This document shows, piece after piece, positions 28,101 to 35,782 of a stretch of 64,000 nt of DNA (position 1 is the stretch's first letter; the number at the start of each line of letters is the position of its first letter). Source of the stretch: Chitinophaga rupis (lineage in GTDB: Bacteria > Bacteroidota > Bacteroidia > Chitinophagales > Chitinophagaceae). The position numbers were made by a program, and so were the translations under genes. The notes beneath the pieces are model-generated. The model did not search any database, had not been told where the DNA came from, and was given only the letters and a program-made list of their open reading frames with translations. Where the stretch lies: assembly GCF_900109685.1 (NCBI RefSeq), contig NZ_FOBB01000002.1, forward strand, positions 1,453,654 through 1,517,653, written 5' to 3'.

Positions 28101-29572
28101 TGGAATGTGAAGCAGGTAAGGACTACACTACCCTGTTCGGCACACCGCAGTTCAGCCATGCACCTTATACCACTATTGCACTGAATGTAACTTCTACCGA
28201 TCAGACTATCATGAACGGCTGTACGCAGAAGCTTACCCGTACCTGGACGGCTACAGATGCCTGCGGCCTCACCGGCACAGCAGCACAAACCATTAATGTT
28301 GTAGATAAAACAGCACCGGTATTTACTACGCCTAAACCGGCTGATGTAACGGTGAATTGTGACGCCATACCCGTAGCTATTACCATGGATGCGCTGGATA
28401 ACTGCGCAGGCCTGATCACCGTAACAGCTACCGATGTACGGCAGGCCATTGCCGGCGCATGTGCCAGCAATTATAAGATCCTGCGCACCTGGACGGCTAC
28501 TGACCCTTGCGGTAACAGTGTAAGCGCAGTGCAAACCATCACGGTAAAAGAATTAACACCGCCTGCATTTACCACTGCAGCGCCTAATGATACGCTGGTA
28601 GAATGTGGCTCCATACCTGCACCGGTTGTAATGACCGCTACCGAATATTGCACCGGCGCAAGCATCACTGCAACGGCAACGGATACACGTATAGCTATAC
28701 CCGGCAAAAGCTGCGGTTACCAGATAGTACGTACCTGGCTGGCGCAGGATGTGTGCGGCAACAGTAATACCGTTTCGCAGACCATTACCGTACAGGATAC
28801 CACCCGCCCGGTATTTAGCGTAATGCCGCCTGCAGATGCGCTGGTGGATTGTGATAACGTACCCGCGCCGGCTACCAACATAACCGCTACTGATAACTGC
28901 GGCAGTGTAAAGATCAGCCGTACACAAACACAGAAACCGGTTAATATCCCGGGCGCCTGCGGCAGCTACGAGATAACCCGCACCTGGACGGCTACAGACG
29001 AATGCGGCAATACCGCTACCGCTCAACAGGTGATCACTGTTAGCTGCGATGGTATTCCGAAAATAGCCCTGGGTAATGATACCAGCCTTTGTAACGGGGA
29101 AGCCATCCGCCTGCGGGCAGATAATGACGGTACCAGCTACGGTGGCGTAATGACCTACCGCTGGTCAACCGGTTCTACGGAGCCTACCCTTACCGTTACA
29201 CAATCCGGTACCTATTCCGTAACCGTAGCCAACGACTGCGGACAGGCCTCCGACGAAATAAACGTGAACTTCACCGTTTGCGATCCCAAACCGGTATTTG
29301 CCAATGCCTTCTCCCCTAACGGTGATGGTATTAACGACCGTTTCAGACCGGTAACACAACGCGGTATGATGTACGGCTACCTGCTGCGCATTTACAACCG
29401 CTGGGGACAGCTGGTGTATAGCGATGCAGACCCCAGGAAAGGCTGGGATGGCTCTATGAACAATACATCGCATCAGGCCAACGTAGGCACCTACATTTGG
29501 TGGGTAACCTATACCAAAGACCTGAAAGAGCCGCCGGTAATACTGAATGGCCTGGTGAACGTGGTTAAGTAA
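25157..29572 (+). CDS. Large secreted surface protein, paralogue of the giant protein, type IX sorting domain
   Basis: 1,471 residues from a GTG start (25157), which gives the signal peptide IRLSAFLCMIMAFVSGETVFGQ; the next in-frame ATG (25184) would cut into it. The N-terminal ectodomain aligns almost line by line with the giant neighbour (CTPYIYSFFDGQTDQLGGEY). Two copies of the ~86-residue module follow (AYAGATDTMYQCNDGNFTMA; SLAGPDQTQCGTADAFTMAA), then further Ig-like and four HYR-like modules (about 28,070-29,040), one LGNDTSLCNGEAIRLRADND module and the C-terminal sorting domain (FANAFSPNGDGINDRFRPV, YNRWGQLVY, GWDGSM). It is a tandem duplicate of the same gene type, without the repeat expansion. 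Confidence 0.92.
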   Translation: MIRLSAFLCMIMAFVSGETVFGQAFVNAPANVCTTAGTNAERYATITADVTGETVTDTRWTITPGVVGVDFKVLYGTLNTTVAGRGSLTIEFIKPGVYTASATMNTPSGPYSANSFITVKDCSMPVCKGANTTTPMAGFVEDFGSTAIPIPLDPLRGSIQYTANTTGPLGPEEYVIAANTTGQSTDWITTNDHTRNTNGGMLLVNADATKNLLFRRTVSGLCKGAVYRLGAWFKNLDTRTFFETGCGAAYKNPGVTFEVLNAATNAVVATFNTNDISIPLQAAVNNFGWQEYAFSFKTLPGLTDVIVQIRNNAPGGCGNNLAVDDISFSYCTPYIYSFFDGQTDQLGGEYTMCAGSPTNLTSQYTPAGYFTIPHYFWEYSKDSILWTTINGDGDGISGTGTDILHFVEGALLLEGDPVSTTHLFFRLNIYEDGNTESCAAPSMPIKVTLLPNPKVVVPDNEICNGDTATLVATGGFDSYIWDSPVDTTSEEVKVAPDVTSVYTVTGYKSYGAGRTCQRTGQAVVIVDDRPVVDSITGPDNVCFGTEVDLSIDPALSLYDIAWTPNGETAVTDIKDTPGTVGLNTYGVTVTNGMCVIKTYKDITVLDMPTAYAGATDTMYQCNDGNFTMAGTLGADETGKWTIEGAANGAVIGNIANPLTTVTGLASGQSVTLVWSVQKTLNTGCTSTDTIVLMNVAIPITSLAGPDQTQCGTADAFTMAANTPPAGAIGTWDVKQGTASVGNLNSENTIITVTGIQDAMLTWTVSNAVCPGKPDTVILSKKNAPNVTLGVVPNTCSSEPAFTIPYTAPTDNPTKYDVTAAATNAMPGFITITDSAFVASPLLAAYPAATATGTYDFNLTVKHDGAGCATDIPFSLTVTSSSIAPTTVVADKPEVCAGDNVTLTVQDGSLGTGANWVWYADGCGTGSPLGTGLTLTTTVTKTTTYYVRAESAGACGNSGCAAVIVTVVSIAPVATFVPDSITVECEAGKDYTTLFGTPQFSHAPYTTIALNVTSTDQTIMNGCTQKLTRTWTATDACGLTGTAAQTINVVDKTAPVFTTPKPADVTVNCDAIPVAITMDALDNCAGLITVTATDVRQAIAGACASNYKILRTWTATDPCGNSVSAVQTITVKELTPPAFTTAAPNDTLVECGSIPAPVVMTATEYCTGASITATATDTRIAIPGKSCGYQIVRTWLAQDVCGNSNTVSQTITVQDTTRPVFSVMPPADALVDCDNVPAPATNITATDNCGSVKISRTQTQKPVNIPGACGSYEITRTWTATDECGNTATAQQVITVSCDGIPKIALGNDTSLCNGEAIRLRADNDGTSYGGVMTYRWSTGSTEPTLTVTQSGTYSVTVANDCGQASDEINVNFTVCDPKPVFANAFSPNGDGINDRFRPVTQRGMMYGYLLRIYNRWGQLVYSDADPRKGWDGSMNNTSHQANVGTYIWWVTYTKDLKEPPVILNGLVNVVK

Positions 29573-29590
29573 ACTCTCAGATGCAGACAT

Positions 29591-29629
29591 AAAAAAGAAA
29601 GGAGCTCGTAATGAGCTCCTTCTTTTTTT
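29591..29629 (+). terminator. Rho-independent terminator of second surface-protein gene
   Basis: Stem AAAGAAAGGAGCTC/GAGCTCCTTCTTT with loop GTAAT and a T run. serA ends 22 bp further on the other strand; the A run on the left flank could make it act both ways. Confidence 0.88.
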
Positions 29630-29650
29630 GAGTGATGTTTGCTGATTATA

Positions 29651-30886
29651 TTAATATAATAACCGCGTTTTGATGGTATGTTTTACTTCTTTCAGCGCGG
29701 CAAAAGCTTCCTGCGATAATTGTGTATCTACGTCCAGCACCACATAACCTATCTGCTCGTTTGTTTTCAGGTACTGGCCCAGGATGTTGATCTTCTTTGC
29801 GGATAACGCAGTATTGATCTCAGACAGCACGCCCGGCACATTCTGGTGAATGTGCAGGATGCGGTGCGTGTTTTCCACCGCCGGTATGCTGATAGCAGGC
29901 ACGGTATGAGAGCCGAAGCTGGCGCCCTTCTCCAGGTAGTTCAGCATTTTGCTGCTCACATCCAGCCCGATGTTGTGCTGCGCTTCTTCTGTGCTGCCGC
30001 CAATATGCGGTGTTAAAATCACATTAGGCAGGTTTTGCAGCGGTGTGCTAAAGGCTGCGCCGTTCTTTTCCGGTTCTACGGGAAATACGTCAATGGCTGC
30101 GCCGGAAAGCTGCCCGCTTACCAGCGCATCTTTCAAGGCATCCAGGTCCACTACCTCGCCACGGGCGTAGTTAATGAAAATGGCGCCTTTCTTTACGTCT
30201 TTCAGCGTTTCTGCATTGATCATATTGCTGGTGGTCCTGGTAGAAGGTACGTGCAGGGAGATAATATCTGCCTGGGAAAACAGGTCCTTCAAGGTTTTCT
30301 GCTGTACAGCATTTCCCAGCGGCAGCTTGGTTTCCACATCATAATACATTACGTTCATGCCCATAGATTCAGCCAGCACGCTTACCTGGCTGCCAATGTT
30401 CCCATACCCTACAATGCCCAGCGTTTTACCCCTGAGCTCATAGCTGCCGGCAGCTTCTTTTTTCCAAACGCCTTCATGTGCAGCTTTATTCTTATCAGGA
30501 ATACGGCGTATCAGCATTATAGACAACCCTATTACCAGCTCGGCCACCGAACGGGTATTTGAATAGGGCGCATTAAATACCGCAATGCCGTGCTCTTTTG
30601 CATTCTTCAGATCTACCTGGTTGGTGCCAATACAAAAGCAGCCAATGGCCTGCAGCTTTTTAGCCGCGGCCAGCACCTTAGCGGTGATCTGCGTTTTGGA
30701 CCGGATACCCAGTAAATGCACATCCTTAATCTCGCTGATCAATTGTTCCTCGCCCAATGCCCCCGACAGCCGGCGGGTATTTGCATAGCCCGCGTGCGTA
30801 AACTCTGCTACAGCAGCATCACTGATGTTCTCCAGCAAGAGGATATTGATCTTTTCTTTTGGATAGCTTGTCAACTTCTGCTCCAT
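29651..30886 (-). CDS. serA: D-3-phosphoglycerate dehydrogenase
   Basis: 411 residues from the ATG at 30886 (MEQKLTSYPKEKINILLLEN), as long as the E. coli enzyme. It oxidises 3-phosphoglycerate with NAD+, the first step of serine synthesis. Visible motifs: the NAD-binding GIVGYGNIGSQVSVLAESMG, the catalytic arginine region NYARGEVVDLDAL, the acidic residue in AAIDVFPVEPE and the catalytic histidine in LTPHIGGSTEEAQ. The last ~75 residues (NVPGVLSEINTALSAKKINI) are an ACT domain, which usually binds serine as feedback inhibitor. The frame runs 69 codons upstream but that part is not conserved. Confidence 0.95.
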   Translation of the reverse strand: MEQKLTSYPKEKINILLLENISDAAVAEFTHAGYANTRRLSGALGEEQLISEIKDVHLLGIRSKTQITAKVLAAAKKLQAIGCFCIGTNQVDLKNAKEHGIAVFNAPYSNTRSVAELVIGLSIMLIRRIPDKNKAAHEGVWKKEAAGSYELRGKTLGIVGYGNIGSQVSVLAESMGMNVMYYDVETKLPLGNAVQQKTLKDLFSQADIISLHVPSTRTTSNMINAETLKDVKKGAIFINYARGEVVDLDALKDALVSGQLSGAAIDVFPVEPEKNGAAFSTPLQNLPNVILTPHIGGSTEEAQHNIGLDVSSKMLNYLEKGASFGSHTVPAISIPAVENTHRILHIHQNVPGVLSEINTALSAKKINILGQYLKTNEQIGYVVLDVDTQLSQEAFAALKEVKHTIKTRLLY

Positions 30887-30963
30887 ATATATAGTATTAT
30901 TAATGCGTACGTTGTGTATTCGCAATTGGCTTAATAATTGTGGTTTAGGGCTAAAACAAGGTG

Positions 30964-30994
30964 CAAACCTAACAGAAGTCTGGCAGAAATCAAA
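30964..30994 (-). promoter_or_regulatory. serA promoter, Bacteroidota consensus
   Basis: Minus strand TTTG (30991-30994), 19 bases, TAGGTTTG (30964-30971). This is a full match to TTTG-N19-TAnnTTTG, giving a leader of about 70 nt. Confidence 0.75.
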
Positions 30995-31138
30995 CAGGGG
31001 TTCCGGCAAATTTGATATTGTCAAAAAATATGCTGTAGTTTGCTTCGTTTTTAGAATATTATTCACCATTATTGCTAAAAAGAGGGAAAGCACCGGGCTT
31101 TCTTTTATATTTTATAGTCTATTAGTTGTCATTGTTCA

Positions 31139-32341
31139 ATGAAGCGATTGAAAGTTTTTGTTTATATTTTGACCATATCCGGTATTGCATTATACATTTC
31201 CGGATGCCAGAGCAACGCGGCGCGAGAAAAAAAGTCCCTCAACACAGCAGGAGAAGCGGTATATGATCTTGAAGAAACTGCTGCGGAAAAAGCAGCCGTT
31301 CTCAACTCCCCTACTACCAAAAGACAACAGGCAGAACTTTCTGACTTCTTTTCCCATAAATTATTAAGAACAGGTTTTAACGGCGCCATGCTGGTGGCTA
31401 AAAAAGGCGTAGTGATCTTTGAACAATACCATGGTATTGAAGATTACCAGAGCAAAATGCTGATCGGCGAAAGCTCCTCCTTCCAGCTGGCATCAGTATC
31501 CAAAACCTTTACGGGCATGGGTATTTTGTGGTTAATGGAACGCGGGCAGCTGAACCTGGAAGATACGCTGCAGCGCTATTTTCCCACCTTCCCTTACATG
31601 GGCATTACCATTCGCATGCTGCTGAACCATCGTAGCGGCCTGCCCAACTACTTATACTTCAGCGACAGCCTGTGGCAGAACCAGGATATTTTTCTTACCA
31701 ACGCGGAGCTGCTGCGTATGATGGAGCAGCACAAACCACCGGTACAACATCAGCCCAATACCCACTTCCAGTATTGCAATACCAATTTTGCGCTGCTGGC
31801 TTCTATTATTGAAAGGGTCAGCGGGCAAAAGTACCCGGACTTTATGCGGCATACCTTTTTTGAACCGCTGGGCATGACGAACACATTTGTTTTTGACCCT
31901 ACCAGTACAAAGCGGCCGCACCAAACCACCAGTCATAAATACAACCTGCGCCCTGAACCGGATACTTACCTAGACGGTGTTTTTGGCGATAAAGGCGTGT
32001 ACAGCACCGCCCAGGATATGCTGAAATGGGACCAGGCTTTGTACTCGGGCTTCTTTAAACCGGAAACCCTGCAGCAGGCCTTTACCCCTTACAGCAATGA
32101 GAAACCAGGCGTGCGCAATTACGGTTTGGGCTGGCGTTTAATGATAAACCCCGACAGCAGTAAAATTGTATACCATAACGGCTGGTGGCATGGTAATAAT
32201 ACCGTGTTCTGCCGGCTGGTACAGGATAGCACCACCATTATTATTTTAGGTAATAAATACGACCGCGGTATTTACCAGGCCGTGAAGCCTATCCGTGCTA
32301 TTATGGGGCATGGAGATGGAGATGAGGAAGGTGAAGAATGA
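31139..32341 (+). CDS. Serine hydrolase of the beta-lactamase/penicillin-binding-like family, lipoprotein
   Basis: 400 residues. A lipoprotein signal with lipobox YISGC (Cys23) means membrane anchoring. The beta-lactamase fold motifs are SVSK (Ser119, Lys122), YCN in HFQYCNTNFALL and HNG in KIVYHNGWWHGNN. ISRMLLNHRSGLPNY-like sequence (RMLLNHRSGLPNYL) is typical of class C/EstB-type hydrolases. Substrate may be a peptide, ester or lactam; it cannot be told. An acidic tail (GDGDEEGEE) ends the protein. It is divergent from serA. Confidence 0.9.
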   Translation: MKRLKVFVYILTISGIALYISGCQSNAAREKKSLNTAGEAVYDLEETAAEKAAVLNSPTTKRQQAELSDFFSHKLLRTGFNGAMLVAKKGVVIFEQYHGIEDYQSKMLIGESSSFQLASVSKTFTGMGILWLMERGQLNLEDTLQRYFPTFPYMGITIRMLLNHRSGLPNYLYFSDSLWQNQDIFLTNAELLRMMEQHKPPVQHQPNTHFQYCNTNFALLASIIERVSGQKYPDFMRHTFFEPLGMTNTFVFDPTSTKRPHQTTSHKYNLRPEPDTYLDGVFGDKGVYSTAQDMLKWDQALYSGFFKPETLQQAFTPYSNEKPGVRNYGLGWRLMINPDSSKIVYHNGWWHGNNTVFCRLVQDSTTIIILGNKYDRGIYQAVKPIRAIMGHGDGDEEGEE

Positions 32342-32355
32342 TTCGTAATTAAATC

Positions 32356-33333
32356 TCACCCGTGTTTCCGGTTCGGTAATACATTCTCTCGGGTCCAGGT
32401 GATCTTACCACTGAATTTTTCTTTACGTACAGGGCATTCCATCAGCTGGCAATAGTGGCAGCACACCGGCAGGCAGGGATCTGCATGGATAAAGAACTCT
32501 ACTTCACTATTAGCGAATCCCTGGTTCACCAGCTTTTCCACCGCTTTTAGCTCATCATGCGCCTGGCTTAGCTCCAGGTAATAAGGTAAGGTAATATGGC
32601 AATCAATATGATAATTATTGCCGTATTGCTGCACGCGCATATTATGTACATCTATCCAGGTTGGCCGGCGGTGCTGGTTCAGGATGTTAATGACCTGATC
32701 TATCACCTGCATATCGGTTTCATCCATCAGGCCTGATATAGAGCGGCGTAGCAATTGATAGCCTTTGCGCAGTATCAGGATACCCATGGCTACAGACACT
32801 ACGGGATCCAGCCAGGTCCAGCCGGTGTAATGAATAACTATGAGGGCGACCACCAGCCCCAGACTGCTGTATACATCCGTCATTATATGCTGCCCGTTGC
32901 CTGTAATGGTAATGGAAGGCAGCTTACGCCCCTCCCTTACCAGGTATTGGCCCAGCAGCAGGTTTACTAATGTAGTGGCGCCAATGAGCCAGATACCACG
33001 GGTCACATCCTCCAGCTGGTAAGTACCAATAAAGTATTGTACTGCTTTGAAAAGAATGAGGCAGCCGGCTATAAAGATCATAGCGCCCTCCGCTCCTATG
33101 GAAAAAAACTCCACTTTACCATGCCCATATGGGTGGTTTGCATCCCGCGGTTTGCCGGTCAGGTAAATGCTGTAACAGGCAAAAGCGCCCGCCACAACAT
33201 TGATGATAGATTCCAGCGCATCAGACAGGATAGCTACGGAATGAGTGAGAAAGTACGCAGTGAATTTGGCCACCGTTAACAGGAAGCTGACGAGCAGTGA
33301 GATGAGTATAATGCGAAATTCTTTCCGGAGCAA
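32356..33333 (-). CDS. Cation diffusion facilitator (CDF) metal transporter with cysteine-rich tail
   Basis: 325 residues. The first ~200 hold six membrane segments with CDF metal-site motifs: SDALESIINV in TM2, HPYGHGKVEFFS between TM2 and TM3, and TDVYSSLGLV in TM5. A cytoplasmic alpha/beta domain follows (WIDVHNMRVQQYGNNYHIDCHI). CDF proteins export Zn, Fe, Mn or similar ions by proton antiport. Odd: after the usual end there is a Cys/His-rich tail, DPCLPVCCHYCQLMECPVR, that could bind metal. The start is TTG at 33333, because an in-frame TAG lies just upstream and no ATG is available. Confidence 0.9.
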   Translation of the reverse strand: MLRKEFRIILISLLVSFLLTVAKFTAYFLTHSVAILSDALESIINVVAGAFACYSIYLTGKPRDANHPYGHGKVEFFSIGAEGAMIFIAGCLILFKAVQYFIGTYQLEDVTRGIWLIGATTLVNLLLGQYLVREGRKLPSITITGNGQHIMTDVYSSLGLVVALIVIHYTGWTWLDPVVSVAMGILILRKGYQLLRRSISGLMDETDMQVIDQVINILNQHRRPTWIDVHNMRVQQYGNNYHIDCHITLPYYLELSQAHDELKAVEKLVNQGFANSEVEFFIHADPCLPVCCHYCQLMECPVRKEKFSGKITWTRENVLPNRKHG

Positions 33334-33475
33334 TGGTTTTGGTGTTGGTGGAAGCTACAAAAGAAGTAAAAAAGGCTTAAACAGGGAACAAGTTTTATTG
33401 GAGGAATTTGTTTATAGGATGAAATAACGCAGCACTCCGGACATCTTATCTCCTGTTTCATCCAACCCCTGCCGT

Positions 33476-33507
33476 TTTGTCTGCCCTAAACACCCTGGCT
33501 TGTTTTG
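33476..33507 (+). promoter_or_regulatory. Possible promoter of S1C protease gene
   Basis: TTTG (33476-33479), 20 bases, TTGTTTTG (33500-33507), one mismatch from TAnnTTTG. Immediately before the gene is an unusually strong Shine-Dalgarno sequence, AAGGAGGTG (33531-33539), which is rare in Bacteroidota. Confidence 0.35.
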
Positions 33508-33541
33508 TGCGTAGCCATCCTTAATAAAAAAAGGAGGTGCT

Positions 33542-34462
33542 ATGGATGCGTATTCTGAGATCATCCATAATGCGGTGGAAGCCGCAGGCAGATCAGTTGT
33601 TAAAATAGAACGGCTGGATGCCAACAGGAAAGTAACCGGGACCGGCTCAGGGTTCTTCTTTTCTTCCGACGGTTATCTATTCACCAATTCCCATGTAGTA
33701 CACCAGGGCCGTTATTTCAATGTAATGCTGCATGATGGCAGCGTATACCCGGCTATTCTTTCAGGAGAAGATACAGATGCGGATATTGCTATCCTTAAAA
33801 CATCTGCCTTTGACTTCCAGGTAGCGCAGCTGGGCGACGCCGCCGCTTTGCAGATAGGCCAGCTGGTAATTGCCATTGGCAACCCGCTGGGCTTTCAGCA
33901 TACGGTTACCGCCGGGGTGGTGAGCGCATTAGGCCGCTCTTTACACAGTGGTAATGGCCGTACCATGGACGACCTGGTGCAAACGGATGCTGCGCTAAAC
34001 CCGGGTAACTCCGGCGGCCCGCTCATTAATTACAAGGGCGAGGTAGTGGGTGTGAACACCGCTACGATACAGGGTGCACAAGGGCTTTGTTTTGCCATCA
34101 GCATTAACTCTGCCAAGATGATAGCGGCGGAATTAATGCAATATGGTAAAGTGGTGAAGGGTTACCTGGGTGTGTTGTTGCAGCAGATAACGCTGGTGCC
34201 CAAGCTACGCACCGGCCTGCAACTGCGTAATAAAACAGCGCTGTTCGTAACGGGTGTGGAAGGTAAAAGCCCTGCTGCCAGGGCAGGTTTGCAGGATGGT
34301 GATATTATCATTGCCTTCAACAACAAGGAAGTAGAAACCGCCGATGCCCTGTTCCGGCAACTGGGACGGGAAAAGATCGGGCAGTTCCAGCACATAAAAG
34401 TGATCCGGCAAAACCGGGTACTGGAGCTGAGAGTAACGCCCGTAGAGAAAAAAGCAGCGTAG
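33542..34462 (+). CDS. S1C-family (HtrA/Deg-like) serine protease with one PDZ domain
   Basis: 306 residues. The trypsin-like domain has the full triad: His51 in TNSHVVH, Asp81 in DTDADIAIL, Ser157 in NPGNSGGP. A PDZ domain covers about 200-295 (GVEGKSPAARAGLQDGDIIIAF). Deg proteases degrade or refold damaged proteins, normally in the envelope. Odd: there is no signal peptide at this start, so it would be cytoplasmic unless the true start is further upstream, which the strong SD sequence argues against. It is shorter than DegP/DegQ, which have two PDZ domains. Confidence 0.92.
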   Translation: MDAYSEIIHNAVEAAGRSVVKIERLDANRKVTGTGSGFFFSSDGYLFTNSHVVHQGRYFNVMLHDGSVYPAILSGEDTDADIAILKTSAFDFQVAQLGDAAALQIGQLVIAIGNPLGFQHTVTAGVVSALGRSLHSGNGRTMDDLVQTDAALNPGNSGGPLINYKGEVVGVNTATIQGAQGLCFAISINSAKMIAAELMQYGKVVKGYLGVLLQQITLVPKLRTGLQLRNKTALFVTGVEGKSPAARAGLQDGDIIIAFNNKEVETADALFRQLGREKIGQFQHIKVIRQNRVLELRVTPVEKKAA

Positions 34463-34518
34463 CTGATGTGCAGATGGAGTAATGGATTGCTTGCTGCGAT
34501 CCGGGCTTTCCTGGAATG

Positions 34519-34556
34519 GAACGGGGCTGATCAACATAGTTTGATCAGCCCCGTTC
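34519..34556. terminator. Bidirectional hairpin terminator between convergent genes
   Basis: Perfect 16-bp stem from GAACGGGGCTGATCAA to TTGATCAGCCCCGTTC, loop CATAGT. It lies between the convergent protease and beta-barrel genes, followed by TTATTATG on the plus side. Confidence 0.75.
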
Positions 34557-34571
34557 TTATTATGTACAGTA

Positions 34572-35162
34572 TTAAAAGTTAAAGAAACAGCCTACGCCAA
34601 TTATACTGGCTTTGCTGCCGCTAACACCTTTCATATAAGAAGCCTTGATCTCAATATTATGACGGCTGCTGCTGCCTACACCTATGCGAACGCCGGCATT
34701 GGCTACAGGACCCACCGTGCTTTTCTCGCCACCAATGGTGTGATAATCGCCATTCTCATCGATCTCAATCTCATCGAGGCCGGTTTGGTAATGATAACCA
34801 AAACCAGCGCCCACAAACCAGCCGAAGCGGTCCCTGTTTTTGCGGGATGAGCCGGCGCCCATGTTAAAATTCAGCATCAAAGGAGCATTGAACATAAAGC
34901 TGAGGGTGTTCTCACTTTTATCTACCCTGGAATTGTAGGTACCGGAAAGTCCCATACTTAAAGGCAGGCCCACAGATAAGGACAGGTTATCCTTTTCCAT
35001 AAAACTCAGGTACGGCGACCAGGTGATAGCGCCCATTACCTTGCTATCCAGGCCATCGGGCTTGCCTGAAAAAACGCTTACGCCAAGACCATTACGGAAA
35101 CTTTGTGAAAATGAGCTAAGGCTGGCCATACAGATCAGGGCCAACAACATGATTTTTTTCAT
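34572..35162 (-). CDS. Small outer-membrane beta-barrel protein
   Basis: 196 residues. A signal peptide (MKKIMLLALICMASLSSFSQ) precedes alternating hydrophobic/polar strands, such as NLSLSVGLPLSMGLSGTYNS, FGWFVGAGFGYHYQTG and NAGVRIGVGSSSRHNIEIKA. It ends in the aromatic residue F (GVGCFFNF), as is usual for barrels inserted by the BAM machinery. Probably an eight-stranded barrel of the OmpA/OmpW size class; function unknown. A -7 box (TATATTTG on the minus strand, 35219-35226) lies upstream. Confidence 0.8.
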   Translation of the reverse strand: MKKIMLLALICMASLSSFSQSFRNGLGVSVFSGKPDGLDSKVMGAITWSPYLSFMEKDNLSLSVGLPLSMGLSGTYNSRVDKSENTLSFMFNAPLMLNFNMGAGSSRKNRDRFGWFVGAGFGYHYQTGLDEIEIDENGDYHTIGGEKSTVGPVANAGVRIGVGSSSRHNIEIKASYMKGVSGSKASIIGVGCFFNF

Positions 35163-35260
35163 GGGTTAAGGGAATTTTTAATAAATAAATTGTACGCTTG
35201 TGTGATTAAAAACCGGAGCAAATATATTAACTTTTATTAAAATGTAAATAGTATAGGCAC

Positions 35261-35773
35261 ATGTATCTGCGCACTGAGATCTTAAAGGACAACAGCCGTG
35301 ATCATATCATCCATCTTACAGACTGGATCGGAGGCAACGCTTCGCGGGTGGATCAATTGATAGGCCTGTTCCTGCATGATGAGTACCGCGTGGTGCAAAG
35401 GGCGGCCTGGATCATCAGCTATGTAGCGCAGGAACATCCGGAATTAATAGCGCCACATTTGCCGGCCATGGTACAACGCATGGAGGATGCGGGTATACCG
35501 GTAGCGGTTAAACGAAATGTAATAAGGGTATTGCAATTCCTGCCCATCCCTCCTGAGCTGCATGGCCCGGTTATGAACCACTGTTTTAACTTTCTGGCCG
35601 ATCCGGAAGAAACCGTTGCAGTAAGGGCTTTTTCCATGACCGTGCTGGCCCATCTTGCCAAAGAATACCCGGATATTAAACAGGAGCTGCGTCTGGTACT
35701 GGAAGACCAGCTGGCACAAAAAAATAGCCCCGGATTTACATCCAGGGCCAAAAAGGTATTAAAGCTATTGTAG
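35261..35773 (+). CDS. HEAT-repeat protein
   Basis: 170 residues, all helical. Repeating pairs are seen at EYRVVQRAAWIISYVAQEHPELIAPHL, PVAVKRNVIRVLQFLPIPPEL and ETVAVRAFSMTVLAHLAKEYPDI, which fit HEAT-like motifs. No signal peptide. HEAT proteins act as scaffolds or, in some families, as DNA glycosylases (AlkD); I see no support for the latter. Convergent with the desaturase gene, 9 bp apart. Confidence 0.82.
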   Translation: MYLRTEILKDNSRDHIIHLTDWIGGNASRVDQLIGLFLHDEYRVVQRAAWIISYVAQEHPELIAPHLPAMVQRMEDAGIPVAVKRNVIRVLQFLPIPPELHGPVMNHCFNFLADPEETVAVRAFSMTVLAHLAKEYPDIKQELRLVLEDQLAQKNSPGFTSRAKKVLKLL

Positions 35774-35782
35774 TATTATTAA

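Noticed and set aside
30035..30562. 175-residue plus-strand frame opposite serA
   Set aside because: It is antisense to strongly conserved SerA catalytic and NAD-binding motifs.
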